The notes beneath the pieces were generated by a model. That model saw nothing but the letters and a program-made list of their open reading frames with translations, was not told where the DNA came from and did no database searches. A stretch of DNA of 64,000 bases from assembly GCF_003797125.1 (NCBI RefSeq), contig NZ_RKKE01000006.1:186001-250000 (forward strand), read 5' to 3'. Shown here one piece after another: positions 34,933 through 43,259 of the stretch (positions are counted from its first letter, which is position 1; every line of letters starts with the position of its first letter). Made by a program: the position numbers and the translations under genes. Source of the DNA: Shewanella frigidimarina (GTDB lineage Bacteria > Pseudomonadota > Gammaproteobacteria > Enterobacterales > Shewanellaceae).

Positions 34933-36858
34933 TTAAGGGATTTGTTTTAAAAATTGTAATGCTAGGTCTAAGTCACGTGTGCGCTGCATTGGTGGCAACG
35001 AATTAATAAACGCCTGCCCATAAGCACGATTTACGATACGGTTATCGCACAAAATAAGCACACCGCGATCTTTTTCATCACGTATTAGCCGCCCGACTCC
35101 TTGCTTTAAACTTATCACCGCTTGTGGCAGAGAAATATGGCTAAAGGGATCAAGTCCCTGGCGTTCAGCATTAGCGGCCCGTGCTTTGTATAAAGCATCA
35201 TCTGGCGATACAAACGGCAATTTATCGATAATCACGCAGCTGAGTAACTTACCGCGAACATCGACTCCTTCCCAAAAACTGCTGGTGCCGAGCAACACTG
35301 CATTACCTAATTGTCTAAATTTATTTAATAAACTTTGTTTGCTGGCTTGGCCTTGTACCAATAATGGATAAGCGACTTTACCTTGTAAAGCGGATGCAAC
35401 TTGTTCGAGCATTTGATGACTAGTAAACAATATGAACGTACGGCCTTGAGCGGCGTTGATAGCTTGAACACACACATCAACTAATTGTTTAACTGTATGT
35501 TGCGACTGCCCTACTTTACCTAAATGGCGCGGCACACAAAATACCGCTTGATTAGGGTAATCAAACGGACTGTCTAAAATAATTTGCTTCGCGGATGATA
35601 AGCCAAGCTCGGTCGCAAAATGGCCTAAACTTCGGTTTACTTGCAAGGTCGCCGAGGTAAAAATCCAACGGGTTTTGGCATCAAACAGCTGCTGGCATTG
35701 TTTGGCCACATTAATGGGGCTAAGCCGAAGCATGATAAAACGTGGGCCTAACTCGACACTATAAGCCGCTTGCATGTCTTTGCATTCAAAATAGTCTTGT
35801 AGCTTTTCAGCAAGCTCGTGTAATTGTTCAAACGCTAAATCGAGCAGGTCTTCGCGGCCAAGATGATGACGAAGCACATTCGCAAGATCTGCTAATGATT
35901 GTTGTAATGCCCATGACACGGTTGCTAATTGCTTATTGGCAAGCACTTTACGCCAATCTGACACTTGATTGTCATACATCGCATTGTGCCAATCACTTAA
36001 TGCCACCAGCCCACGTTGCGATAATTGCTCTATTTGAATACTGTCACGAATAACCTGTTTATGTATTTTGATGATGCCATTGAGTAACAGATCGATTTCG
36101 CGACTGGATATATGACTGCCAAAATAATTGATACAAATATCGGGTACCAAATGGGCTTCATCAAAAATAACCACATCGGGATCTGGCAATAACTCGGCAA
36201 ATCCGGTGTCTTTTAGCAATCGGTCAGCAAAAAATAAATGGTGATTAACCACCACCACTTTGGCCTCCATTGCTCTAATACGTGCTTTACGGGTAAAACA
36301 CACATCATAATGATCGCATTTTTTACCCGTACAGGTTTCTTTAGTGCTCACTACGCTAGGAATAACTTCTGAATGCTCTGCCACCGAGGTTAAATTGCCG
36401 ATATCGCCATCTTTGCTCAAATGTGCCCATTGATTAATTTTTAGCAAGTCATCAATATAATATTCGCTAAATTGACTGGCATTTTGCATTTGTTTTTCTA
36501 GGCGTAACTGACATAAATAATTGTTACGCCCTTTTAATAACGCAATAGGTACATGTACATCTAGCATGGCGAGTAATGCAGGGAGATCTTTAAGAAATAG
36601 CTGCTCTTGCAGGTTTTTACTGCCAGTACTCACAACCACTTGTTTACCGCTGAGTAAGGCCGGAATTAAATACGCATAGGTTTTACCCACACCCGTACCA
36701 GCTTCTAAAATCAGATTATGCTTTTTAGCAATAGCGTCACTTACCGCAACGGCCATATCTGTCTGACTTTGTCGGTGGTGATAATGATGCACATGTTTGG
36801 CTAACGCGCCGCGATCGCTAAATTCATGGATTACAGATTGGGTAAGTGTAGAGCTCAA
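34933..36858 (-). CDS. yoaA: DinG-family ATP-dependent helicase YoaA
   Basis: Superfamily-2 iron-sulfur helicase (XPD-like) implicated in replication-fork repair in E. coli, where it binds the HolC clamp-loader subunit. 641 residues. Walker A E-A-G-T-G-V-G-K-T, Walker B D-E-A-H, and a C-terminal helicase domain with Q-G-V-G-R-L-I-R-D are visible. The iron-sulfur cysteines are in the C-T-G-K-K-C-D-H-Y-D-V-C segment plus the earlier Y-L-C-Q-L-R. TTG start with GAGG upstream. The yoaA-tsaB order is conserved. Confidence 0.93.
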   Translation of the reverse strand: MSSTLTQSVIHEFSDRGALAKHVHHYHHRQSQTDMAVAVSDAIAKKHNLILEAGTGVGKTYAYLIPALLSGKQVVVSTGSKNLQEQLFLKDLPALLAMLDVHVPIALLKGRNNYLCQLRLEKQMQNASQFSEYYIDDLLKINQWAHLSKDGDIGNLTSVAEHSEVIPSVVSTKETCTGKKCDHYDVCFTRKARIRAMEAKVVVVNHHLFFADRLLKDTGFAELLPDPDVVIFDEAHLVPDICINYFGSHISSREIDLLLNGIIKIHKQVIRDSIQIEQLSQRGLVALSDWHNAMYDNQVSDWRKVLANKQLATVSWALQQSLADLANVLRHHLGREDLLDLAFEQLHELAEKLQDYFECKDMQAAYSVELGPRFIMLRLSPINVAKQCQQLFDAKTRWIFTSATLQVNRSLGHFATELGLSSAKQIILDSPFDYPNQAVFCVPRHLGKVGQSQHTVKQLVDVCVQAINAAQGRTFILFTSHQMLEQVASALQGKVAYPLLVQGQASKQSLLNKFRQLGNAVLLGTSSFWEGVDVRGKLLSCVIIDKLPFVSPDDALYKARAANAERQGLDPFSHISLPQAVISLKQGVGRLIRDEKDRGVLILCDNRIVNRAYGQAFINSLPPMQRTRDLDLALQFLKQIP

Positions 36859-37098
36859 AGCATCCTCAAATTATCGCGCTAACGTTGATGTAATGTGGTT
36901 TGGGCTATTATGCTTATAACGGCTTCATGTTCCAACTGTTTATCACCAAAAATTGTAAAGGCAGTTGTATTAACAATATCGATGATTTGGCTTATTAGGC
37001 CGGAAACAAAAAATGCTGGCCACCAGCGTGACTCAGCATTTTTGACTCGGATAAAATATAATCAATCGTTTATCTTTTAGTTATTCAGATAGCAGGTT

Positions 37099-37227
37099 TT
37101 AAATGTGCTGTTCAGGGGTGAGTTCAAACGCCATTTTTTGATTGGCCGCCTTGTGTTTCACACTCATGCTCATGACTTTTTCAGCCTCGGCTAGGCCAAA
37201 CAAGTCAAATGACAATATATCGGACAT
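37099..37227 (-). CDS. Possible 42-residue small protein
   Basis: A short frame starting M-S-D-I-L-S-F-D-L-F-G-L and ending P-E-Q-H-I. It starts 25 bp after the thioredoxin-like stop and has a GGGTGA Shine-Dalgarno at about 5 bases, which supports translation. It has no signal peptide or transmembrane helix and resembles nothing I know. It could be a genuine third gene of the permease-thioredoxin unit or a chance frame. Confidence 0.45.
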   Translation of the reverse strand: MSDILSFDLFGLAEAEKVMSMSVKHKAANQKMAFELTPEQHI

Positions 37228-37252
37228 AAAAATCACCCGTAAAACATATCTT

Positions 37253-37483
37253 CTATATCCACATTGCCATTTGATCTTTAGTGGGTTTACTGCCTTTATG
37301 GACCACTTTCTCATCAACGACTACCGCTGGCGTACTCATTACGTCATAAGCCATAATTTGCGCCATATCGGTTACTTTTTCGATTTTTATAGCAACACCT
37401 TTTTCGTCGGCAACAGCTCGGGCAAGCTCTGCAGTTTCAAGACACTTTTTACAACCAGAACCTAATACTTTAATGATTTTCAT
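37253..37483 (-). CDS. Small thioredoxin-fold protein
   Basis: A 76-residue redox protein of the archaeal-type small thioredoxin/glutaredoxin class. The active site is G-S-G-C11-K-K-C14, and the middle carries T-P-A-V-V-V-D-E-K-V-V with the cis-Pro. Members are often encoded beside UPF0718-type permeases, as here. Predicted cytoplasmic; the reductase partner is not visible. Gap to the permease gene is 16 bp, so the two form an operon. Confidence 0.85.
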   Translation of the reverse strand: MKIIKVLGSGCKKCLETAELARAVADEKGVAIKIEKVTDMAQIMAYDVMSTPAVVVDEKVVHKGSKPTKDQMAMWI

Positions 37484-37499
37484 TTATTGTTCCTTATGA

Positions 37500-38513
37500 C
37501 TAACTCGTAGATGATAGCAACGGAGCAAATGCATTAAATATCCACCCCACTATAGTGAATGAAACTAATAGCATGCTGAATAATATCGCCAGCAAGCGCC
37601 ATTGCATCACTTGTTTTAACAAAATAAACTCAGGAAAACTGGCTGCTACGGTACTCATACAAAATGCCAACGTAGTACCAATCGGTAACCCATTAACAAT
37701 CAGGCTTTCCATAATAGGAATAACGCCTGTCGCATTGGAATAAAGTGGAATACCCAGCAGTACCGCAGCGGGTACAGACCACCATTGTCCGTCGCCCAAA
37801 TGCGCTTCAATCCAACCATCTGGCACAAAACCATGTAATGCGGCGCCTAACCCCACACCAATAATGACCCATTTCCAGACACGGCCGAATATATCTAGCA
37901 TTTCAGTTTTGGCAAATTGATGTCTTTGTTGTAACGACATAGTTTGCACATTGGCACTCTCATCAGCCGTATTGCCAACCCCCTTCTGCTGGCCACGCTT
38001 TAAGGCTTCGGCCGCAAACGATTGTAGCCAACGTTCAGCCTTAATACTGTCGAGAAACAAACCGCCTAACATCCCCACACTCATTCCAACGGCAATATAC
38101 AATAAAGTAAATTTGAGTCCCAATAAGCTCATCAATAGTAATATTGCGACCTCGTTGATTAAAGGCGAGGTAATCAAAAAGCTCATAGTGATCCCCAATG
38201 GGATCCCGGCAGAAGTAAAGCCTAAAAATACAGGAATGCTCGAACAAGAACAAAATGGCGTTATGACACCAAAACCAGATCCCATTAAATAGCCTAATCC
38301 TCGGTGCTTTCCAGCTAGATAATCTCTGACCCGTTCAACATTTAACGAAGCCCGGATTAAGGCAATGAAATAAATCATCACCAGTAGTAAAGCAAAAATT
38401 TTAGTCACGTCTTCAACAAAAAAATGCAGCGCATCACCGAGTTTAGTCTCAGCAGACAACCCCAATACACTATAAATAAGCCAAGATGCAAAATCAGAAA
38501 ATATCTGAAACAT
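37500..38513 (-). CDS. UPF0718/DUF318-type permease
   Basis: A 337-residue integral membrane protein with about eight hydrophobic segments. The conserved F-C-S-C-S-S-I-P-V-F-L-G-F motif with two close cysteines, then S-F-L-I-T-S-P-L-I-N-E-V, define the YraQ/UPF0718 permease family. Relatives are found in arsenic or other metal(loid) contexts and with small thioredoxins, but the substrate is not known. The cysteine pair suggests soft-metal handling, an inference. No ArsR-type regulator is encoded nearby. Confidence 0.85.
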   Translation of the reverse strand: MFQIFSDFASWLIYSVLGLSAETKLGDALHFFVEDVTKIFALLLVMIYFIALIRASLNVERVRDYLAGKHRGLGYLMGSGFGVITPFCSCSSIPVFLGFTSAGIPLGITMSFLITSPLINEVAILLLMSLLGLKFTLLYIAVGMSVGMLGGLFLDSIKAERWLQSFAAEALKRGQQKGVGNTADESANVQTMSLQQRHQFAKTEMLDIFGRVWKWVIIGVGLGAALHGFVPDGWIEAHLGDGQWWSVPAAVLLGIPLYSNATGVIPIMESLIVNGLPIGTTLAFCMSTVAASFPEFILLKQVMQWRLLAILFSMLLVSFTIVGWIFNAFAPLLSSTS

Positions 38514-38862
38514 AAGTCATTACTCAATAAAAACGCTACTGTAAAGATAGCCTTATTTTAAGTCGCAGTATAAGATCCAGATCTCGATTTTGTTGATGAT
38601 AGGAATAAACACAGAGTATCCGAAATAATATGTGGTTAATTCTTGTCTCAGTAGAACGTCTCTTTTTTGTCCGTTTTACGAATCATGACTCGTTCAAACT
38701 CAAAATTTAAATGTCGATAACAAATACATATGAAAGTTAATGAGTTAACTATCTTTTCATGACATTAATTACTGTATATTTCATTGCAATGTAAACAGCA
38801 TCATAATAACGTAGCCTAAAGAGAGATTTGTTCATCGGCAACAAGCTTAAGGAAAAGCAATA
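38514..38862. other. Intergenic region between permease and repeat-protein genes
   Basis: About 350 bp of AT-rich DNA between divergent genes. I see a short AGTTAA/TTAACT inverted repeat near 38735-38750 and no coding frame of note. It should hold both promoters. Confidence 0.5.
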
Positions 38863-40206
38863 ATGAAATGGTTAATCGTAGTGGCAATTAGTTGGTGTAT
38901 CGGGTTTATCAGTTTTCCGCTGATATGGCCTAATGACACCCCAAACACTACTGAACATCGCGGTTTACTTTCTAAAACACAACCAACTAATACTTCAAAA
39001 TCTGTCTCTACAGGACAATCTAATATTACCTCAGAGAATAATTTACCCCACAATACTCACGACCGGGAAGCATTTAAGGCATCGTTAAGCAATGATGAAA
39101 CGCCTTACATGTCGATTTTTCGTATCATGCAACTGGCCGAACAAGACCCTTTAGAAGCATTGCTGGTTGCCGAAGAAACTCAACATGAAGACTTATATGG
39201 ATTAATTTTAGAAATAGCTGGCAAAATGCAATTTTCAAATGTCATTTCATGGCTAGAACAACAAAAGTCGACTGAACAGTATGAGTCATTACTCGACGGT
39301 TATTTGCGTGGTTTAGCGTCTGTAAATCCGCAACAAGCATTAAGCGATGTCGAGTTATTGGCAGTAGAACCGATGAAGTCATCGATCATCATGTCGATTG
39401 TAGACTCATGGGCCAATACCGATGCAATTGCCGCATTTGAATGGTTAGAGCAGCAAACAGAAACTCAATCAACGTTAAAAATGTACTTAAATACCATGTA
39501 TTACTACATTGAACAGTCACCTAATGAAGCCGCAAATCTTATTTCATCACTGCCATTAAATGAGTCGACTAATTATCTTATAACGTCGATGGTATATCAG
39601 TTGGTTGAAAAAAATACTCAAGATGCTGTTGACTGGTTAGATACGATTGCCGTTGAGCAACGTGCCAGCGGGATATATATTGTCTCACGAAAAATGGCAC
39701 AAACCGATCCTGAGGCTGCTTTAGTATTTTTAAACAATCAAAAACAAGCCTACGATTTAAACCAAGATTATTTCAACAGTGCCGTAGCTGAAATCGCCAG
39801 TGTTGAACCCAATATGATGCTAGCGCGAATAGATAATTATGAAACTAATGTTCAGCGAGATATCATTATCAACGCCAGTTATGCCCTCGCAGAACATTCG
39901 GAAGTCGATTTTTTGCAGGTTATTAATTCACTGTCTGATGACAACAAAGACATTGCATTTCGTCAACGATCGGCACAATTGAGCCAAACGGATCCTCAAC
40001 AAGCGTTTAATGTAGCCGAACGTATTAATGACACTACCATTCGATTAGAGTCTATTGCTGGTACCGTCAATGTGTGGAGTGGTTTTGACAAACGAGCTGC
40101 GCTGACGGCGATTGATAACTCCACCCTATTAACTGCCAGTCAAAAAGCCGAAATAAGCAGTCAAATACAATTGCAGCTAACATCATCGAATATAATTTAT
40201 CCTTGA
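38863..40206 (+). CDS. Exported helical-repeat protein, unknown function
   Basis: 447 residues. The N terminus is a hydrophobic anchor or signal peptide (residues 4-22) followed by a Ser/Thr/Asn-rich linker to about residue 75. From there to the end the sequence is a solenoid of roughly 30-40-residue helical units with a recurring D-P-x-x-A-L/E-A-A theme (Q-D-P-L-E-A-L-L, N-P-Q-Q-A-L-S, T-D-A-I-A-A-F-E-W-L, S-P-N-E-A-A-N-L, T-Q-D-A-V-D-W-L, T-D-P-E-A-A-L-V-F-L, T-D-P-Q-Q-A-F). This resembles TPR/Sel1-like or HEAT-like scaffolds. I do not recognise a named family; protein binding in the periplasm is an inference. Confidence 0.65.
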   Translation: MKWLIVVAISWCIGFISFPLIWPNDTPNTTEHRGLLSKTQPTNTSKSVSTGQSNITSENNLPHNTHDREAFKASLSNDETPYMSIFRIMQLAEQDPLEALLVAEETQHEDLYGLILEIAGKMQFSNVISWLEQQKSTEQYESLLDGYLRGLASVNPQQALSDVELLAVEPMKSSIIMSIVDSWANTDAIAAFEWLEQQTETQSTLKMYLNTMYYYIEQSPNEAANLISSLPLNESTNYLITSMVYQLVEKNTQDAVDWLDTIAVEQRASGIYIVSRKMAQTDPEAALVFLNNQKQAYDLNQDYFNSAVAEIASVEPNMMLARIDNYETNVQRDIIINASYALAEHSEVDFLQVINSLSDDNKDIAFRQRSAQLSQTDPQQAFNVAERINDTTIRLESIAGTVNVWSGFDKRAALTAIDNSTLLTASQKAEISSQIQLQLTSSNIIYP

Positions 40207-40368
40207 GTAGCCATTTGATTATTTGGCTACCTAACTTGTTCTATTGATTCCCATAACAGCTAACATCTTGTATAGAAATCTGCTTTCAACACAGATGCAT
40301 AGAGTCGTTAAGTTGATTATGATGACGGCATTAAATGTTAAGTGAATACCGATCAAAGAGGCCACATA

Positions 40369-40920
40369 ATGCAACGCAGACAGTTTTTAAAAGTAAGTGT
40401 AATGGGTGCCGCTGTTGGAATAACTAGTGCCAGTGCAATATGGTTAAGCCAAGGCAATGATCCTGAGCAACTCACCATTACTGCACTATTAGCCAAATTG
40501 AATCAGTTAACAATGTTATCTACCGAACAACTTGCGCATTTAAGTCACGGAGAATGGAACAGTGCTGAAGTGTTTGCACATTGCGCGCAAAGTGTTGAAT
40601 TTTCAATGAGCGGGTTTCCTGAACATAAATCAGCACTGTTTAAACAAACCGTTGGTGCACTGGCATTTACGGCATTTGCCACCAAAGGCGCGATGTCACA
40701 TAACTTAGCCGAACCAATTCCTGCGGCGCCGAAGTTAGATCGTAATCTTGATGTTAATCTAGCGCTTGCTAGGCTGATACAATCTTTAACTGATTTTCAA
40801 CAATATCAAGCTGAGTTTGCTCCGCACTTTGCATATGGTGAATTAAACAAAGCTGATTACGAACTTGCCCATGTACTGCATTTTTATAATCACCAACAAA
40901 GCTTTACCAAAATGAGTTAA
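40369..40920 (+). CDS. Tat-exported DUF1569 protein
   Basis: About 183 residues. The N terminus M-Q-R-R-Q-F-L-K with a following Ala-rich hydrophobic core is a twin-arginine signal, so the protein is probably folded with a cofactor or partner before export. The rest fits DUF1569 (DinB-like four-helix bundle): H-C-A-Q-S-V-E-F-S-M in the first half and a C-terminal A-H-V-L-H-F-Y-N-H-Q-Q, where histidines could bind metal. ATG 40369 is chosen because AAAGAGG lies 7 bases upstream; an in-frame GTG at 40342 lacks one. It is downstream of the repeat-protein gene by about 160 bp. Confidence 0.75.
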   Translation: MQRRQFLKVSVMGAAVGITSASAIWLSQGNDPEQLTITALLAKLNQLTMLSTEQLAHLSHGEWNSAEVFAHCAQSVEFSMSGFPEHKSALFKQTVGALAFTAFATKGAMSHNLAEPIPAAPKLDRNLDVNLALARLIQSLTDFQQYQAEFAPHFAYGELNKADYELAHVLHFYNHQQSFTKMS

Positions 40921-40974
40921 TTTCTCCCAGCACCTAATCAAAATTAACGGCTTGTGCCCACTGAAACCAAACTG

Positions 40975-41349
40975 CTAATTCAACTTAGATTGCCTACTTT
41001 TAGCGATATGATTAACTCGTAATGCCCAATTACCATTATGTTGCTGCTCACAAGCGGTTTCAGTATCAAAACTAACATGTTGATTAATGTCTCTGAGGTT
41101 AATCTGGTATTGAGCAAGAGTGCGTTGAATTAACGTTAACAGTACCGCTTTATCGCCACTTTGGTTAAATTGCGTTAGCAGTGACTCATTGTCAAATATA
41201 CAAATAATCTGTAAGCTTTTAGGGAATAGCATGTAATCAACTACGTGTGTAATCCATGCAAAACCAGGATAATTATCCAATGCATGTTCGCATACGGTAG
41301 TTAATCCCTCTCTTAATTGATTATCTATTTTTTTATCAGTTTTACGCAT
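40975..41349 (-). CDS. Uncharacterised 124-residue protein
   Basis: A soluble protein without signal peptide. The N terminus is basic (R-K-T-D-K-K) and the middle has F-A-W-I-T-H-V-V-D-Y and S-L-Q-I-I-C-I-F-D, which look like alternating helix and strand. I recall similar conserved hypotheticals in Shewanella but can assign no function. AAGGA is about 14 bases upstream of the ATG, rather far. It stands between two gaps and is convergent with the DUF1569 gene. Confidence 0.65.
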   Translation of the reverse strand: MRKTDKKIDNQLREGLTTVCEHALDNYPGFAWITHVVDYMLFPKSLQIICIFDNESLLTQFNQSGDKAVLLTLIQRTLAQYQINLRDINQHVSFDTETACEQQHNGNWALRVNHIAKSRQSKLN

Positions 41350-41538
41350 ACTTAAAATATCATTCCTTATCTGTACAACTAAATGAATTCAGCACCTTAT
41401 TAAACACTACTAAGCAAAATGTTGTGTGGATAGCACATCGAAAACCATCGCTCTGATTGTAATTTATGAAGACCAGCTACTTTCAAAAACGTCTTGTTCA
41501 AGTTTAAAGCCCAATCATAATAAGGTTAGGCAATAACA

Positions 41539-42423
41539 CTAGGTAGCATTGTCTACACCAACATCAACTCGGTTACCGCCGGCATTTTTTGCTCTATACA
41601 TTGCTTGATCTGCATACTGAAGTAATTGCTGCTCATCATCACCATTTTCAGGGTAGCGAGCAACACCGATACTCGGTGAAAGTTGCAAATTAAGATCATC
41701 AAATTGATAAGTTTTTTCGAGCTGAGCTCGAATGTTTTCAGTAATAACCAGCACATTATCAAATGAATCTATGCCATTTAACACCACCACAAACTCATCG
41801 CCGCCAAAACGTCCAACCGTATCGGACTTACGGACACAATCACGTAAACGTTGAGCTATGTTCTTAAGTAGCTTATCACCTACAAGATGACCATAACTAT
41901 CATTAACATGTTTAAACCCATCAATATCAATAAATAACAACGAAAGATGGCTACCTTCACGACGAGCTAATCCAAGTGACGTTTGTAAGCGACCAAACAA
42001 TAATGCTCTATTAGGTAATTCAGTTAATGGATCATGTCCTGCAATGTAATGCAGTTGTTGCTCCATTAATTTTCGTTCAGTAATATCGTGAGCAATCGCA
42101 ATTCTAAATTGGTGATCTTCAGACCATCTAGCCGACCAAAGAATGTCGATAATTTTGCCATCTTTACGGACCCAACGATTCTCAAAACGAGGCTGTTTTT
42201 TACCCTCCATCAATGACTCAACAACTTTAAGTGTTTTTATGCCATCTTCTGAATAAACATGGTCAATCATGGGTTTGCCTATCACTTCGTCTGGCGAATA
42301 TCCAAAAATATCTTCAAATGCAGCACTAACAAAAACAAAAGTTCCCGCTTTATCAACCACGCAAACAGCATCTAGCATCAAATCCATAACATCTCTAAGC
42401 GCCACTAAATCAATGGTCTTCAT
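41539..42423 (-). CDS. PAS-GGDEF diguanylate cyclase
   Basis: Likely makes cyclic di-GMP. About 294 residues: an N-terminal PAS domain (residues about 5-125; V-C-V-V-D-K-A-G-T-F-V and the F-G-Y-S-P-D-E-V-I-G-K turn) with the PAC segment, then a GGDEF domain. The active-site loop is F-G-G-D-E-F and the substrate region H-D-P-L-T-E-L-P-N-R is intact. No RxxD inhibitory site is evident just before GGDEF (S-D-T-V-G-R). There is no membrane helix, so it is cytoplasmic. ATG 42423 is preferred because GAGG is about 10 bases upstream; an ATG at 42432 overlaps it. Confidence 0.9.
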   Translation of the reverse strand: MKTIDLVALRDVMDLMLDAVCVVDKAGTFVFVSAAFEDIFGYSPDEVIGKPMIDHVYSEDGIKTLKVVESLMEGKKQPRFENRWVRKDGKIIDILWSARWSEDHQFRIAIAHDITERKLMEQQLHYIAGHDPLTELPNRALLFGRLQTSLGLARREGSHLSLLFIDIDGFKHVNDSYGHLVGDKLLKNIAQRLRDCVRKSDTVGRFGGDEFVVVLNGIDSFDNVLVITENIRAQLEKTYQFDDLNLQLSPSIGVARYPENGDDEQQLLQYADQAMYRAKNAGGNRVDVGVDNAT

Positions 42424-42746
42424 ACAGTGCATACCTCGAGACGTTAGCTAAATTAATAAAAAGTAATACACGCCAGCTTATAAGTAGCGTCCAATAAACT
42501 CAATGGCTTATAACGATATGATTTAAACATTGCGATTCATAAAGACTGAAGGAACAAGTTTCAACACACTAAAACATCGGTTATCCCTTGAATAATCGAC
42601 TAGCACACGGCTCTTGTTGCATAAGAGTCAAGCCATTAAACGGTATCATTAACTTAAGTGATGTAGAGTGCCAAATGGGAGGCGTCATTACGCTAACGGT
42701 CTACCCTTTGTATTTATTGAGTTCTCAAAGTCATTTATTGACAAAC

Positions 42747-42779
42747 AAACAACAAACAACAAACAACAAACAACAAACA
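42747..42779. repeat. 7-bp tandem repeat (about 4.7 copies)
   Basis: Perfect copies of AAACAAC at 42747-42774 plus a partial unit, about 280 bp upstream of hisL. It is a candidate polymorphic repeat. Confidence 0.93.
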
Positions 42780-42922
42780 GAGTTTAATCCCCAGGGACAT
42801 TGATAGCTAACATATTAAGCAGCTGTGCTGTTAACGCTTTGCTTAACCGGCTCTAATGATCACCAATAGACAAGAAAGCATATCTTATGCAAAAAATATG
42901 GTAATTAAATAACATTAATGCT

Positions 42923-42950
42923 TTGTTCACTCTTGCAAACAAGCATAAAT
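42923..42950 (+). promoter_or_regulatory. Possible sigma-70 promoter for the his operon
   Basis: TTGTTC (42923-42928) and ATAAAT (42945-42950) are 16 bp apart and about 110 bp before hisL. Sequence resemblance only. Confidence 0.25.
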
Positions 42951-43057
42951 GGGGTTAAGTTAACAGCAAGTCGATAAATACGACTTCAATGAGTGCATAA
43001 AACCTCATTTAAACTGATTAACTAATATCAAGTAAATATCAAATAAAGAGTATTGAA

Positions 43058-43105
43058 ATGAACATCCAAGTGACTACAATCCACCATCATCACCATATGC
43101 GGTAG
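43058..43105 (+). CDS. hisL: his operon leader peptide
   Basis: A 15-codon frame reading M-N-I-Q-V-T-T-I followed by five consecutive histidines and M-R-stop. AAAGAG lies upstream. When charged tRNA-His is scarce the ribosome stalls on the His codons and the downstream antiterminator forms; when it is plentiful the terminator forms. It is too short for routine gene prediction. Confidence 0.95.
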   Translation: MNIQVTTIHHHHHMR

Positions 43106-43200
43106 CCTTCGGATGCTAACTGCCGAAGGACGTTATCCTTCTGGTGGTGAACACTTATTCACATAAACCCCTGGAAGGAATTTCAGGGGTTTTTTGTTTT
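43106..43200 (+). promoter_or_regulatory. his transcription attenuator
   Basis: Directly after hisL, CCTTCGG (43106-43112) pairs with CCGAAGG (43123-43129). GAAGG (43125-43129) can instead pair with CCTTC (43137-43141), which in turn can pair with GGAAGG (43174-43179). The terminator is AAACCCCTG / CAGGGGTTT (43165-43173 and 43184-43192), followed by a T tract. The mutually exclusive stems form a classical attenuator. Confidence 0.92.
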
Positions 43201-43259
43201 TTTAAATTTATATTTTTAATTTTCAACAATTTATATTTTATATATTAAGGAAGTACCAT

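Larger units (their letters stand above)
42424..43057. other. Region between the diguanylate cyclase gene and the his leader
   Basis: About 630 bp. It holds a heptamer tandem repeat, a possible his promoter, and a 71-residue frame (42588-42803) that runs through the repeat and is not credible as a gene. Nothing else is assignable. Confidence 0.6.

Noticed and set aside
36895..37080. 61-residue plus-strand frame between yoaA and the permease unit
   Set aside because: It is short, has no Shine-Dalgarno and no recognisable segment.
42588..42803. 71-residue plus-strand frame upstream of the his leader
   Set aside because: It runs through a heptamer tandem repeat, has a poor start and no family-like composition.
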